Positions 1-4,965 of a stretch of 7,446 nucleotides of DNA are shown here, in pieces. Source of the stretch: Nitrospiraceae bacterium (GTDB lineage Bacteria; Nitrospirota; UBA9217); assembly GCA_003454665.1 (NCBI GenBank), contig DMKB01000255.1, positions 1 to 7,446 on the forward strand. Reading direction: 5' to 3'. The position numbers were made by a program, and so were the translations under genes. Each line of letters begins with the position of its first letter. Position 1 is the first letter of the stretch. The notes under the pieces were generated by a model that saw only the letters and a list, made by a program, of their open reading frames with translations, searched no databases and had not been told where the DNA came from.

Positions 1-659
1 TCGCCGTCGTCGGGGCCGGGGCCTACTTCGGTTTTCGCGGCGTGCCCAGGGGTGAGATCGCGGGTTCCCGCACCATGAAAGAAATCCTGACGTTGACCAC
101 TACGCTGCTGCCCATCATTGCAGCCATCGTTCTCGTTGTTGTGTTCAAGATGAATCTCGCCCTCGCCATGGCGGGCATCGTAATCGTGATGTTTCTCTTT
201 TATCGTTATTCCATAAGGGACGTCGTCACAACGCTTCGCGAAAGCCTCTCACTCAATATTCTGCTCATGGTCGTCGGAATCATGGTGTTCAAAGGAATGC
301 TCACCGCGACGGGAGCTATTGACGCCCTGCCTGCGTTCTTCGAGCAGAGCGGCCTTCCCCACAGCGCCGTACTGTTCTCACTTCCCTTTCTGGTGGGGCT
401 TCTCACGGGGCTCACGATCGGGTTCGTGGGGGCTTCGTTTCCGATCATCACGGTCATGATGGGCGGCAATCCCGAACCCGCGGCGCTCACCTTTGCCTTC
501 GCGAGCGGCTTCGCCGGAGTAATGCTTTCACCCACCCACCTCTGCCTGATCCTGACGTGCCGGTTTTTAAAGGCCGACATGGCCGGTGTTTACCGGTTGT
601 TGTACCTTCCCGTCATCATCATCCTGGCCGTAGGGTTTGTCGCATTTCTCGCTGGATAA
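1..659 (+). CDS. DUF401-family integral membrane protein, C-terminal part
   Basis: This is the 3' part of a larger gene. The reading frame is open from base 3 to the TAA at 657-659, and the residues before the GTG at 42 (AVVGAGAYFGFRG) look like ordinary membrane-protein sequence, so that GTG is probably not the true start. About five hydrophobic segments can be seen, including stretches around LLPIIAAIVLVVVF, LNILLMVVGIMVF, VLFSLPFLVGLLTGLTIGF and LPVIIILAVGFVAFLAG. A re-entrant-looking FVGASFPIITVMMG stretch and the motif LSPTHLCLILT resemble DUF401 proteins, which belong with the broad ArsB/NhaD-like ion transporter fold. It would sit in the cytoplasmic membrane. The substrate cannot be told from this fragment. 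The family call rests on motif memory, not on a search. Confidence 0.72.
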   Translation, partial: AVVGAGAYFGFRGVPRGEIAGSRTMKEILTLTTTLLPIIAAIVLVVVFKMNLALAMAGIVIVMFLFYRYSIRDVVTTLRESLSLNILLMVVGIMVFKGMLTATGAIDALPAFFEQSGLPHSAVLFSLPFLVGLLTGLTIGFVGASFPIITVMMGGNPEPAALTFAFASGFAGVMLSPTHLCLILTCRFLKADMAGVYRLLYLPVIIILAVGFVAFLAG

Positions 660-663
660 GAAG

Positions 664-768
664 TTACTGATACCTGATGCCTATAGTCCTTTGTCTGTAT
701 TCTGTAGTCTCATCTCTGATGTCTATAATCTGTCATCTTTTTTCTGTCTCCTGTCTCCTGCTTTCCTC
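664..768 (+). repeat. CTG-core heptad array, 15 units in perfect phase
   Basis: Starting 5 nt after the DUF401 stop codon, the sequence divides into 15 consecutive 7-nt units (first unit 664-670, last 762-768). Position 4 of every unit is C (15 of 15). Position 5 is T in 13 of 15, and the usual core is nnyCTGn. The other positions drift freely. There is no insertion or deletion in 105 nt, and it is too degenerate to be a simple tandem duplication. Because 7 is not a multiple of 3, a coding origin is unlikely. The same family lies in reverse orientation at 4329-4398. Confidence 0.8.
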
Positions 769-777
769 TTCTAACAC

Positions 778-807
778 TTGACTCCTGGAGCGCTATCCAA
801 GTATAAT
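778..807 (+). promoter_or_regulatory. sigma70-like promoter of the ykgJ-type gene
   Basis: A -35 box TTGACT lies at 778-783 and a perfect -10 box TATAAT at 802-807, with an 18-nt spacer. Transcription would start near 814, giving a leader of about 25 nt before the ATG at 839. The promoter begins about 10 nt after the heptad array ends. Confidence 0.7.
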
Positions 808-838
808 CCGTGAACTACAGACAGGAAAGGAAACAGGT

Positions 839-1450
839 ATGAAGAAAGTAATCAGGGATTATGGGAAATTTCTCTCGATGACGAGCGAGACCTTCGGCGC
901 AGCCACAAAAAAACACAGCGTGAAGTGCAAGCGCGGTTGCCATGAGTGCTGTGCCAACGGGTTCTTCGACATCACGCTTCTCGATGCGCTCCATCTTCGC
1001 GCGGCCCTCAAAAAAGTCCCCGCCGCCGTCAGGAAGCGTGTTATCGCCAAAGCGGAAGAGCAGCTCGATATTCTTGAGAAAAAAAAGGCTTTCTCACGCA
1101 AGAACCCCATTCTGAAGACCCTGAAGGACATCGACAGCGTCTCCCGGAGATCCGCAAAGATGTCCTGTCCGGCCCTGGAGAACGGCGTCTGCCTGCTCTA
1201 CCATCACCGGGCCCATATCTGCCGCATCTTCGGCCCCACGGTGCGGGGTCCCCGCCGTGCCGTGCGCTTGGAAGGCTGCGGCTACTTTACCCGGGACATC
1301 CCGGAATCGGATTTGCCCATCCTCGACAACTATGAAGCAGAAGAGAAGATTCTTCGGGCCATGTACACAAAGGCGGGTCGCAAGCGGATACGGGACATCG
1401 ACACGATCATCCCTGCTGCGCTCACGCTGGATATGGAGAAATGGCTCTGA
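839..1450 (+). CDS. YkgJ-family cysteine-cluster protein (putative Zn/Fe-binding)
   Basis: A 203-residue soluble protein. It has an N-terminal cysteine cluster C30-x3-C34-x2-C37-C38 and a second set in CPALENGVC (C110, C118), followed by HICRIFGP (C128) and GCGYF (C147). This CxxxCxxCC, CPxL-C-Y-CR-FG layout is typical of the YkgJ/UPF0153 family, thought to bind zinc or an iron-sulfur cluster; the biochemical role is not established. The middle (about 55-105) is lysine-rich, helical and longer than in minimal family members. The start is supported by GGAAAGGA about 8 nt upstream of the ATG. It is probably transcribed alone from the promoter at 778-807, with a repeat element after its stop. 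Confidence 0.78.
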   Translation: MKKVIRDYGKFLSMTSETFGAATKKHSVKCKRGCHECCANGFFDITLLDALHLRAALKKVPAAVRKRVIAKAEEQLDILEKKKAFSRKNPILKTLKDIDSVSRRSAKMSCPALENGVCLLYHHRAHICRIFGPTVRGPRRAVRLEGCGYFTRDIPESDLPILDNYEAEEKILRAMYTKAGRKRIRDIDTIIPAALTLDMEKWL

Positions 1451-1462
1451 TGTGATAAGCAC

Positions 1463-1512
1463 CAAATCCCAAACAGCAAATAACAAATAATCACCAATGA
1501 CCAAATTTCAAA
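1463..1512 (+). repeat. CAAA-core heptad array, left arm (element 1)
   Basis: CAAA tetramers begin at 1463, 1470, 1477 and 1484, exactly 7 nt apart. After an 11-nt step, CAA(A) follows at 1495, 1502 and 1509. The array starts 13 nt after the ykgJ-type stop codon and faces the TTTG arm at 1516-1564. Confidence 0.75.
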
Positions 1513-1515
1513 CAG

Positions 1516-1564
1516 TTGGATATTGTATCTCAGATATTATTTGATTTTTGTTATTTGGATATTG
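1516..1564 (+). repeat. TTTG-core heptad array, right arm (element 1)
   Basis: This is the complementary orientation of the preceding arm. TTG triplets end at 1518 and 1525, then at 1543, 1550, 1557 and 1564 with exact 7-nt spacing. The gap 1525 to 1543 equals 7 plus 11, the same step seen in the other arms. The array ends 14 nt before the chosen NUDIX start codon. Confidence 0.72.
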
Positions 1565-1578
1565 GATATTTCCCGCCC

Positions 1579-2133
1579 ATGGAAATAATCGACAAGAAGA
1601 TCGCCTGGAAAGGCTCATTCATGAGCGCCGTGGAGATCACCTACCGCGACGCACGAGGGAACGTGCACATCTGGGAGGCGGTGGAGCGCGTGGGTATCGG
1701 CGGCATCGTGGTCATGGTTGCCGTCACGCCGACCGGATCAGTCCTGCTCGAAAAGCAGTTCAGGCCACCCCTCGGGCGGGATGTCGTGGAACTGCCGGCA
1801 GGACTCGTTGATCCCGGGGAGTCCATGGAAGGTGCCGCCAGGCGTGAGTTGATAGAAGAAACCGGATGGTCCGCGCAGAAGCTCGATTTTCTTGCAGAAG
1901 GCCCGATATCAACAGGCGCTTCCACGGAAATTCTCCGGGCCTACCTCTGCACAACGCTCGAATACGTCGGCAAGTCCGGCGGCGATGATAATGAGATCAT
2001 TGAAGTAAGGGAAGTACCGATGGCGAACATACAGGAGTTTCTCCGCGATACGCAGACGTCAGGCACCCTCGTGGACCTGAAAGTCTTCGGACTGGTGGAA
2101 CTGGCGAGGAAGAAGCTGGAAGCCTCCTATTAA
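1579..2133 (+). CDS. NUDIX hydrolase, ADP-ribose pyrophosphatase-like
   Basis: A 184-residue enzyme predicted to hydrolyse nucleoside diphosphate compounds such as ADP-ribose to AMP and sugar phosphate in the cytosol. Residues 75-97 form a full NUDIX box: G75-x5-E81-x7-R89-E90-L-I-E93-E94-T-G96-W, with all metal-binding glutamates present. The N-terminal strand pattern (KKIAWKGSF, then TYRDARGNVHIWEAVERVG) and the later PISTGASTEILRAYLC are typical of the ADP-ribose pyrophosphatase subgroup. I chose ATG 1579 because homologous-looking sequence begins there. The frame stays open back to a TTG at 1516, but those 21 codons are repeat-derived. No clear Shine-Dalgarno precedes 1579. Substrate specificity is inferred. 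Confidence 0.85.
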   Translation: MEIIDKKIAWKGSFMSAVEITYRDARGNVHIWEAVERVGIGGIVVMVAVTPTGSVLLEKQFRPPLGRDVVELPAGLVDPGESMEGAARRELIEETGWSAQKLDFLAEGPISTGASTEILRAYLCTTLEYVGKSGGDDNEIIEVREVPMANIQEFLRDTQTSGTLVDLKVFGLVELARKKLEASY

Positions 2134-2137
2134 ATTC

Positions 2138-2188
2138 CAAATTTCAAGCACCAAATCCCAAATAAATTTCAAAATTCGAATTTCCAAA
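2138..2188 (+). repeat. CAAA-core heptad array, left arm (element 2)
   Basis: CAAA/CAAG units begin at 2138, 2145, 2152 and 2159 (7-nt period). After an 11-nt step, further units begin at 2170 and 2177, with CAAA at 2185. It starts 5 nt after the NUDIX stop. Bases 2146-2163 match the reverse complement of 2303-2320 at 16 of 18 positions, so the two arms could pair. Confidence 0.75.
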
Positions 2189-2205
2189 CAGAGAAGCCCT
2201 AGGCT

Positions 2206-2265
2206 CTATGCATAGCGCGCTACCGCACGCTACCGCCGAAGCCTGATAGGACAACAGGGGGTTGT
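2206..2265. repeat. central region of element 2 with short palindromes and a direct repeat
   Basis: Between the two arms lie a perfect 10-bp palindrome CTATGCATAG (2206-2215), a 9-bp direct repeat CGCTACCGC (2218-2226 and 2228-2236), and a small hairpin ACAAC-AGGGG-GTTGT (2251-2265) followed by TTT (2266-2268). The hairpin is too weak to call a terminator with confidence. The region lies between the convergent NUDIX and flavoprotein genes. Confidence 0.5.
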
Positions 2266-2268
2266 TTT

Positions 2269-2320
2269 GACATTGGAGCTTGGAATTTATTTGAGATTTG
2301 ATATTTGTGATTTCGTGCTT
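2269..2320 (+). repeat. TTTG-core heptad array, right arm (element 2), overlapping a gene end
   Basis: TTG/TTGG units have their G at 2275 and 2282, then after an 11-nt step at 2293, 2300 and 2307, with TTTC at 2314. The seam GGAATTTATTTG (2282-2293) is identical to 7407-7418. The arm overlaps the last codons of the flavoprotein gene, whose stop is at 2287-2289 on the minus strand. Confidence 0.75.
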
Positions 2321-2898
2321 ACTGCTACAAGTTCTTTCCCTGCCTCATAGGCATCCGTGAGCGCTGTCGGATGTTTCAGGACCGCACCCTTCTCATCTAC
2401 CGAACCGTAGCCCAGCGTTTGATGTTCCTGCACGTTCAGGGTCCTGAAAAAAGCCTTTGCCGTGACCTCGGAGCAATGAAATCCCGGGTTCTTCTCATCC
2501 TTCTTCATACCACCTACGAGGAGAAGCAGCCCCTTTCTTCCGTGCGCCCCTGCCGGGATCGGCTTATTCCTGACGTACTTTTCGGCCCAGAAGGCCTGGC
2601 ACCGATCGATCACGGCTTTCATCTGGGAACTCAGCCCGTAGAAAAAAATCGGTGAAGCGACGATGATCCGGTCCGCGCTGCGAATATCCTGATGGATCGT
2701 CTGCATGTCGTCAAGAATCACGCACTTCGGCTCGTTGTCGCAGTTGCCGCAGTTCTGGCAGGGCTTGATGTTCATCCAGTTCACGTCGTATACCGTGACC
2801 TCGGCGCCCTGCTCGCGCGCACCCCGCACTGCTTCAGCAAGGAGTGTCTGCGTATTCCCTCCCTTCCGGGGGCTTCCGTTGAAAGCGATTACCTGCAC
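2287..2898 (-). CDS. NADPH-dependent FMN reductase-type iron-sulfur flavoprotein (Isf-like)
   Basis: A 203-residue flavodoxin-fold protein. Residues 8-16 (GSPRKGGNT) form the FMN phosphate-binding loop, and ASPIFFYGLSSQMKAVIDR (81-99) is the usual second FMN contact region. A compact C47-x2-C50-x2-C53-x5-C59 motif matches the 4Fe-4S cysteine spacing and numbering of the archaeal iron-sulfur flavoprotein Isf. It may move electrons from ferredoxin to O2, peroxide or another acceptor, which would fit the nearby oxidative-stress genes. The start is GTG at 2898, supported by AGGAGG 7 nt upstream. The last ten or so residues (STKSQISNLK) are encoded by the heptad repeat and are probably not ancestral. 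A plain NAD(P)H:FMN reductase without a cluster is the alternative. Confidence 0.8.
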   Translation of the reverse strand: MQVIAFNGSPRKGGNTQTLLAEAVRGAREQGAEVTVYDVNWMNIKPCQNCGNCDNEPKCVILDDMQTIHQDIRSADRIIVASPIFFYGLSSQMKAVIDRCQAFWAEKYVRNKPIPAGAHGRKGLLLLVGGMKKDEKNPGFHCSEVTAKAFFRTLNVQEHQTLGYGSVDEKGAVLKHPTALTDAYEAGKELVAVSTKSQISNLK

Positions 2899-2965
2899 GT
2901 TATTTCCTCCTCAGCGCTCTTACCCGTCCGCTCTCTTCCGCAGCCGCGCGAAAAGTGGGGAAAAT

Positions 2966-3095
2966 CGAACACGGATAGCAAGCCCCGCCGGGGCGGGACG
3001 CCGAGATACGAAGAGATGGATTGATGACCGTCTGGTGCCGCTCTCACGCTCATCATCGGCTCTTTGTCCGACTCTTCCGTACCTATCCGTGTTCG
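2966..3095. repeat. 130-nt element bounded by a perfect 13-bp inverted repeat
   Basis: CGAACACGGATAG at 2966-2978 is the exact reverse complement of 3083-3095. Just inside the left end is a GC-rich hairpin GCCCC-GCC-GGGGC (2982-2994). The element fills most of the gap between rubrerythrin and the flavoprotein gene, both on the minus strand. No T-run follows the GC hairpin in either direction, so it is not a standard terminator. It encodes no convincing protein. It could be a small non-autonomous mobile or palindromic element, or a structured leader for the flavoprotein mRNA. Confidence 0.6.
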
Positions 3096-3096
3096 T

Positions 3097-3130
3097 CTTA
3101 TCCTCTGATATCTGAACGTCTCTAGTCTAT
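3097..3130 (+). repeat. short degenerate CTG/CT heptad trace
   Basis: CT dinucleotides recur at 3097, 3105, 3112, 3120 and 3127 (steps of 8, 7, 8 and 7) with CTG at 3105 and 3112. This looks like a decayed copy of the 664-768 family and runs into the 3' end of rubrerythrin, whose stop is at 3122-3124. Confidence 0.35.
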
Positions 3131-3616
3131 CTTTTTAAAGGCCTGCTTTTTCGACTGACAGACCGGACAGGTGTCAGGCGCCTCGCCTTCGGCAGTGTGG
3201 CCGCAGACCTGGCATACATAATAATCCGTCTCTTCGTTCTTGCCGAGGTTCTCGAGGGCTTTCTTATAGAGGTCGGCGTGCGTCTGTTCGACTGCATTGG
3301 CATGTTCGAACGACTTGAGGGCGCCCTCATTTTTTTCTTTCTTCGCTTCACCGATCATCTGCGGATACATCTTCTGGAACTCATAGGACTCCCCGGTGAT
3401 CGCCTCGGCGAGGTTCTCTTTGGTAGCCTGTATCCCCCCGAGTTCCCGAAGGTGATTAAGGGCATGAACGGTTTCCGCCTCTGCTGCCGCCCTGAAGAGT
3501 TTGGCAACCTGCGTGTGTCCTTCCTGCTCCGCCTTCCGTGAAAAGGCGGTGTATTTCCTGTTTGCCTGCGACTCACCCGCGAAGGCGTCGGCAAGATTCT
3601 TCATTGTTTGCGACAT
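3122..3616 (-). CDS. rbr: rubrerythrin
   Basis: A 164-residue cytosolic non-haem iron protein that reduces hydrogen peroxide to water in anaerobes. The N-terminal four-helix ferritin-like domain (about 1-125) carries the di-iron ligands: E15 in GES, E48-x2-H51, E76 and E79 in GESYEFQ, and E110-x2-H113. The C-terminal rubredoxin-type domain (about 130-164) carries C135-x2-C138 and C150-x2-C153, which bind one iron. It is shorter than the classical 191-residue Desulfovibrio protein but close to compact rubrerythrins of other anaerobes. The start at 3616 is supported by GGGAGGGG about 6 nt upstream. It is the last gene of a tight cluster, 29 nt after the desulforedoxin gene, which could supply electrons. 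Confidence 0.93.
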   Translation of the reverse strand: MSQTMKNLADAFAGESQANRKYTAFSRKAEQEGHTQVAKLFRAAAEAETVHALNHLRELGGIQATKENLAEAITGESYEFQKMYPQMIGEAKKEKNEGALKSFEHANAVEQTHADLYKKALENLGKNEETDYYVCQVCGHTAEGEAPDTCPVCQSKKQAFKKID

Positions 3617-3645
3617 GCATCCCCTCCCACTTTTTTCTCTTTGAA

Positions 3646-3786
3646 TTATTTACTGCAGGTATATCCCTCGCCCGTAGCCGCCATTGGCTGACCGCAGCAT
3701 ACGAGTTCTCCTCCACCCGCGCTCGTCACGACGACCTCATTACCGCAAATAGCGCATTTGTACATCTGTCCCTGATTCGTAGCCAT
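3646..3786 (-). CDS. desulforedoxin (stand-alone small rubredoxin-like protein)
   Basis: This 46-residue gene is easily missed because of its size. It reads MATNQGQMYKCAICG, then NEVVVTSAGGGELVCCGQPM, and ends ATGEGYTCSK. The four iron ligands C11-x2-C14 and C30-C31 have exactly the spacing of Desulfovibrio gigas desulforedoxin (C9, C12, C28, C29), and the GGGxLVCCG stretch is a family signature. The same fold is the N-terminal domain of desulfoferrodoxin, but the catalytic C-terminal superoxide reductase domain is absent here. An extra C44 lies near the end. GGAGG stands 6 nt upstream of ATG 3786; another ATG directly precedes it at 3789 but is too close to the ribosome site. Gaps of 19 and 29 nt to its neighbours imply an operon. 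Its likely role is electron transfer to rubrerythrin or the ferritin-like protein. Confidence 0.92.
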   Translation of the reverse strand: MATNQGQMYKCAICGNEVVVTSAGGGELVCCGQPMAATGEGYTCSK

Positions 3787-3805
3787 CATTCACCTCCCTG
3801 TAATG

Positions 3806-4222
3806 TTAATCTTCCAGAAGCGTACTGAACGTATTGTGATGTTCCTCTTCATCCTCGAGAATACCCGTAAAGAGGCTGCTGGTTACCACATCCCCTTCCT
3901 TGTCGGCGAGGGCGATTATTTCCTTGTACAATGCAATGGCCCCTTCTTCCGCCTTTTTGTTGACCCCCAGCATCTCCTTCGCTGTTTTTCCGATCTCGAT
4001 GGGCGTCGGCTTTGTGGTGGGAACACCGCCGAGATAATCGAGCCGTTCGGCGATCTCTTCCGCATGCTTCATCTCGGTGATCGCGATCTCTTTGAAAATC
4101 CCCCCGAGCGACGCCGCCGGGAGACCCTTCACCATCACGTGCTGCCACATGTACTGCACGCTTACCTGTATCTCTCGTGCTATTGCATCATTCAGTTTGT
4201 CCAGCAATTCCTTGCTCGCCAT
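3806..4222 (-). CDS. bfr: bacterioferritin-like protein, short form
   Basis: A 138-residue four-helix ferritin-like protein. The ligands E17, E50, H53, E93, E126 and H129 fall one residue before the E. coli bacterioferritin di-iron ligands (E18, E51, H54, E94, E127, H130), so the ferroxidase site is intact. M51 occupies the position of the haem-binding Met52 of Bfr. The protein lacks about 20 C-terminal residues, corresponding to the fifth helix that lines the pore in Bfr, so cage assembly may differ. It would oxidise Fe2+ and hold iron, lowering Fenton chemistry. AAGGAGG lies 5 nt upstream of the ATG. It is first of the three-gene minus-strand cluster with desulforedoxin and rubrerythrin. 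A generic ferritin-like or Dps-like label is the alternative. Confidence 0.83.
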   Translation of the reverse strand: MASKELLDKLNDAIAREIQVSVQYMWQHVMVKGLPAASLGGIFKEIAITEMKHAEEIAERLDYLGGVPTTKPTPIEIGKTAKEMLGVNKKAEEGAIALYKEIIALADKEGDVVTSSLFTGILEDEEEHHNTFSTLLED

Positions 4223-4283
4223 GGTGTCCTCCTTGTACGTTGATTGTTGTCAGCCCGAGCGCATCTCGGGAACGGGCTGGCCT

Positions 4284-4312
4284 ATTATAGTATGAATATT
4301 CAGAGAAGGGAA
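4284..4312 (-). promoter_or_regulatory. candidate promoter and palindrome upstream of the bfr-dx-rbr cluster
   Basis: On the minus strand a perfect -10 box TATAAT lies at 4289-4284. The matching -35 (TTCCCT, 17-nt spacer, 4312-4307) is poor, which suggests help from an activator or another factor. A perfect 10-bp palindrome TGAATATTCA (4293-4302) sits between the two boxes, where a repressor would block RNA polymerase. The leader would be about 55 nt before the ATG at 4222. Confidence 0.45.
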
Positions 4313-4328
4313 CAGGAAATTCTATGAA

Positions 4329-4398
4329 GCAGGAGCCAGGAGCCAGGAGTCAGGAGTCAGGAAAAAGATAGCAGACTACAGACTCAAGACAGAAGACT
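4329..4398 (-). repeat. CTG-core heptad array in reverse orientation, 10 units
   Basis: Read on the plus strand, ten consecutive 7-nt units (4329-4335 to 4392-4398) all have G at position 4, nine of them preceded by A and most of them nCAGGAG or nnAGACT in type. On the minus strand this is the same nnyCTGn family as 664-768. The two arrays share stretches such as TCTGTAGTCT and CTCCTG repeats. A further unit in phase appears at 4406-4412 after one miss. Confidence 0.75.
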
Positions 4399-4415
4399 AA
4401 TTATTGAAGCAACAC

Positions 4416-4441
4416 CCTGTTCCTCATCCTGTTAATCCTGT
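4416..4441 (+). repeat. CCTGT direct repeats
   Basis: CCTGT occurs at 4416, 4428 and 4437, the last two within the 9-nt-spaced phrase ATCCTGTTAATCCTGT. It lies beside the reverse heptad array and reads in the opposite direction to it. It may be a third short repeat family or part of the same element. Confidence 0.4.
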
Positions 4442-4482
4442 CTAAATTCTTTACGGCGTGCCCTCCTCAGAGAGGCGGCGCA

Positions 4483-4932
4483 CTACGCTGACACCGAATT
4501 CCCGTCTCGCGCCTTTCTCCAGCCTTCTGCGGCGAGGCGTTCTCCCCGCTGCATACCCCAGGCCTTCAGATCGTGCAGGTACTGCTGCGGGTCGACTTTC
4601 GCACGTTTGATGATTTCTGATCGCTCCCGTATAGAATCTTCAGAATCCGTCGGAGACATACCGGTCCACGTGCAGTACCCCTCGTCAAAGAGATACTCGG
4701 GCGTCGGCTCGTTCGTATGGAGCCCCTGCTTCATGAGTCGAACAACCTCCATATCAAAGGCGATGATCCAGCCGTTGTCGTTCAGCATCGTTTGCGGCTC
4801 AAAGGGCACATCACCCGAACACTTCGGGCAGTACAGCGAGCTGACTGCCTCTGCGGGCAACACCTGGTCCCTGAATTGGAAACCTACACTGCTGCGCCCG
4901 CATTGACACGTGATCTTATGTTCCATGCACAT
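4483..4932 (-). CDS. zinc-ribbon-like protein of unknown function, downstream of perR
   Basis: A 149-residue soluble protein that I do not recognise by family. The N-terminal part contains C9-x-C11 (CQCG) and C35-x2-C38 (CPKC), a zinc-ribbon-like or rubredoxin-like metal site; C2 and C87 are further cysteines. Residues 52-90 (NDNGWIIAFDMEVVRLMKQG onwards, ending GYCTWTG) are predicted mixed alpha/beta. The last 50 residues are charged and helical. AAGGAGGG lies about 5 nt before ATG 4932; an in-frame ATG at 4926 is a possible alternative. It starts 33 nt after perR ends on the same strand, so the two are probably co-transcribed and it may belong to the peroxide or metal response. That link is inferred from position only. 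Confidence 0.75.
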   Translation of the reverse strand: MCMEHKITCQCGRSSVGFQFRDQVLPAEAVSSLYCPKCSGDVPFEPQTMLNDNGWIIAFDMEVVRLMKQGLHTNEPTPEYLFDEGYCTWTGMSPTDSEDSIRERSEIIKRAKVDPQQYLHDLKAWGMQRGERLAAEGWRKARDGNSVSA

Positions 4933-4965
4933 ACGTTCCCTCCTTAATGATGAATCAGCGTAACT

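Noticed and set aside
42..44. GTG at 42 as the true start of the DUF401 gene
   Set aside because: The frame is open to the window edge with plausible membrane-protein residues before it, and DUF401 proteins are about twice this length.
664..768. CRISPR array
   Set aside because: No repeat of 20-40 nt with unique spacers; the units are 7 nt and degenerate, and no cas gene is present.
1541..1569. Promoter-like TTGATT and GATATT with 17-nt spacing before the NUDIX gene
   Set aside because: Both hexamers are products of the TTTG heptads, each matches only 4 of 6 bases, and the implied leader would be about 3 nt.
2251..2268. Intrinsic terminator after NUDIX (ACAAC-AGGGG-GTTGT then TTT)
   Set aside because: The stem is only 5 bp and AU-rich, with a short T-run; too weak to call alone.
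2982..2994. GC-rich hairpin as terminator of rubrerythrin
   Set aside because: No T-run follows it on the minus strand; the sequence continues GCTATCCG.
3538..4243. Plus-strand open frames across rubrerythrin, desulforedoxin and the bacterioferritin-like gene
   Set aside because: They are shadows of minus-strand genes with intact metal-ligand motifs.
4324..4371. Short frame MKQEPGARSQESGKR starting at ATG 4324
   Set aside because: It is made of the heptad repeat itself; the 7-nt period is out of step with codons and no ribosome site precedes it.
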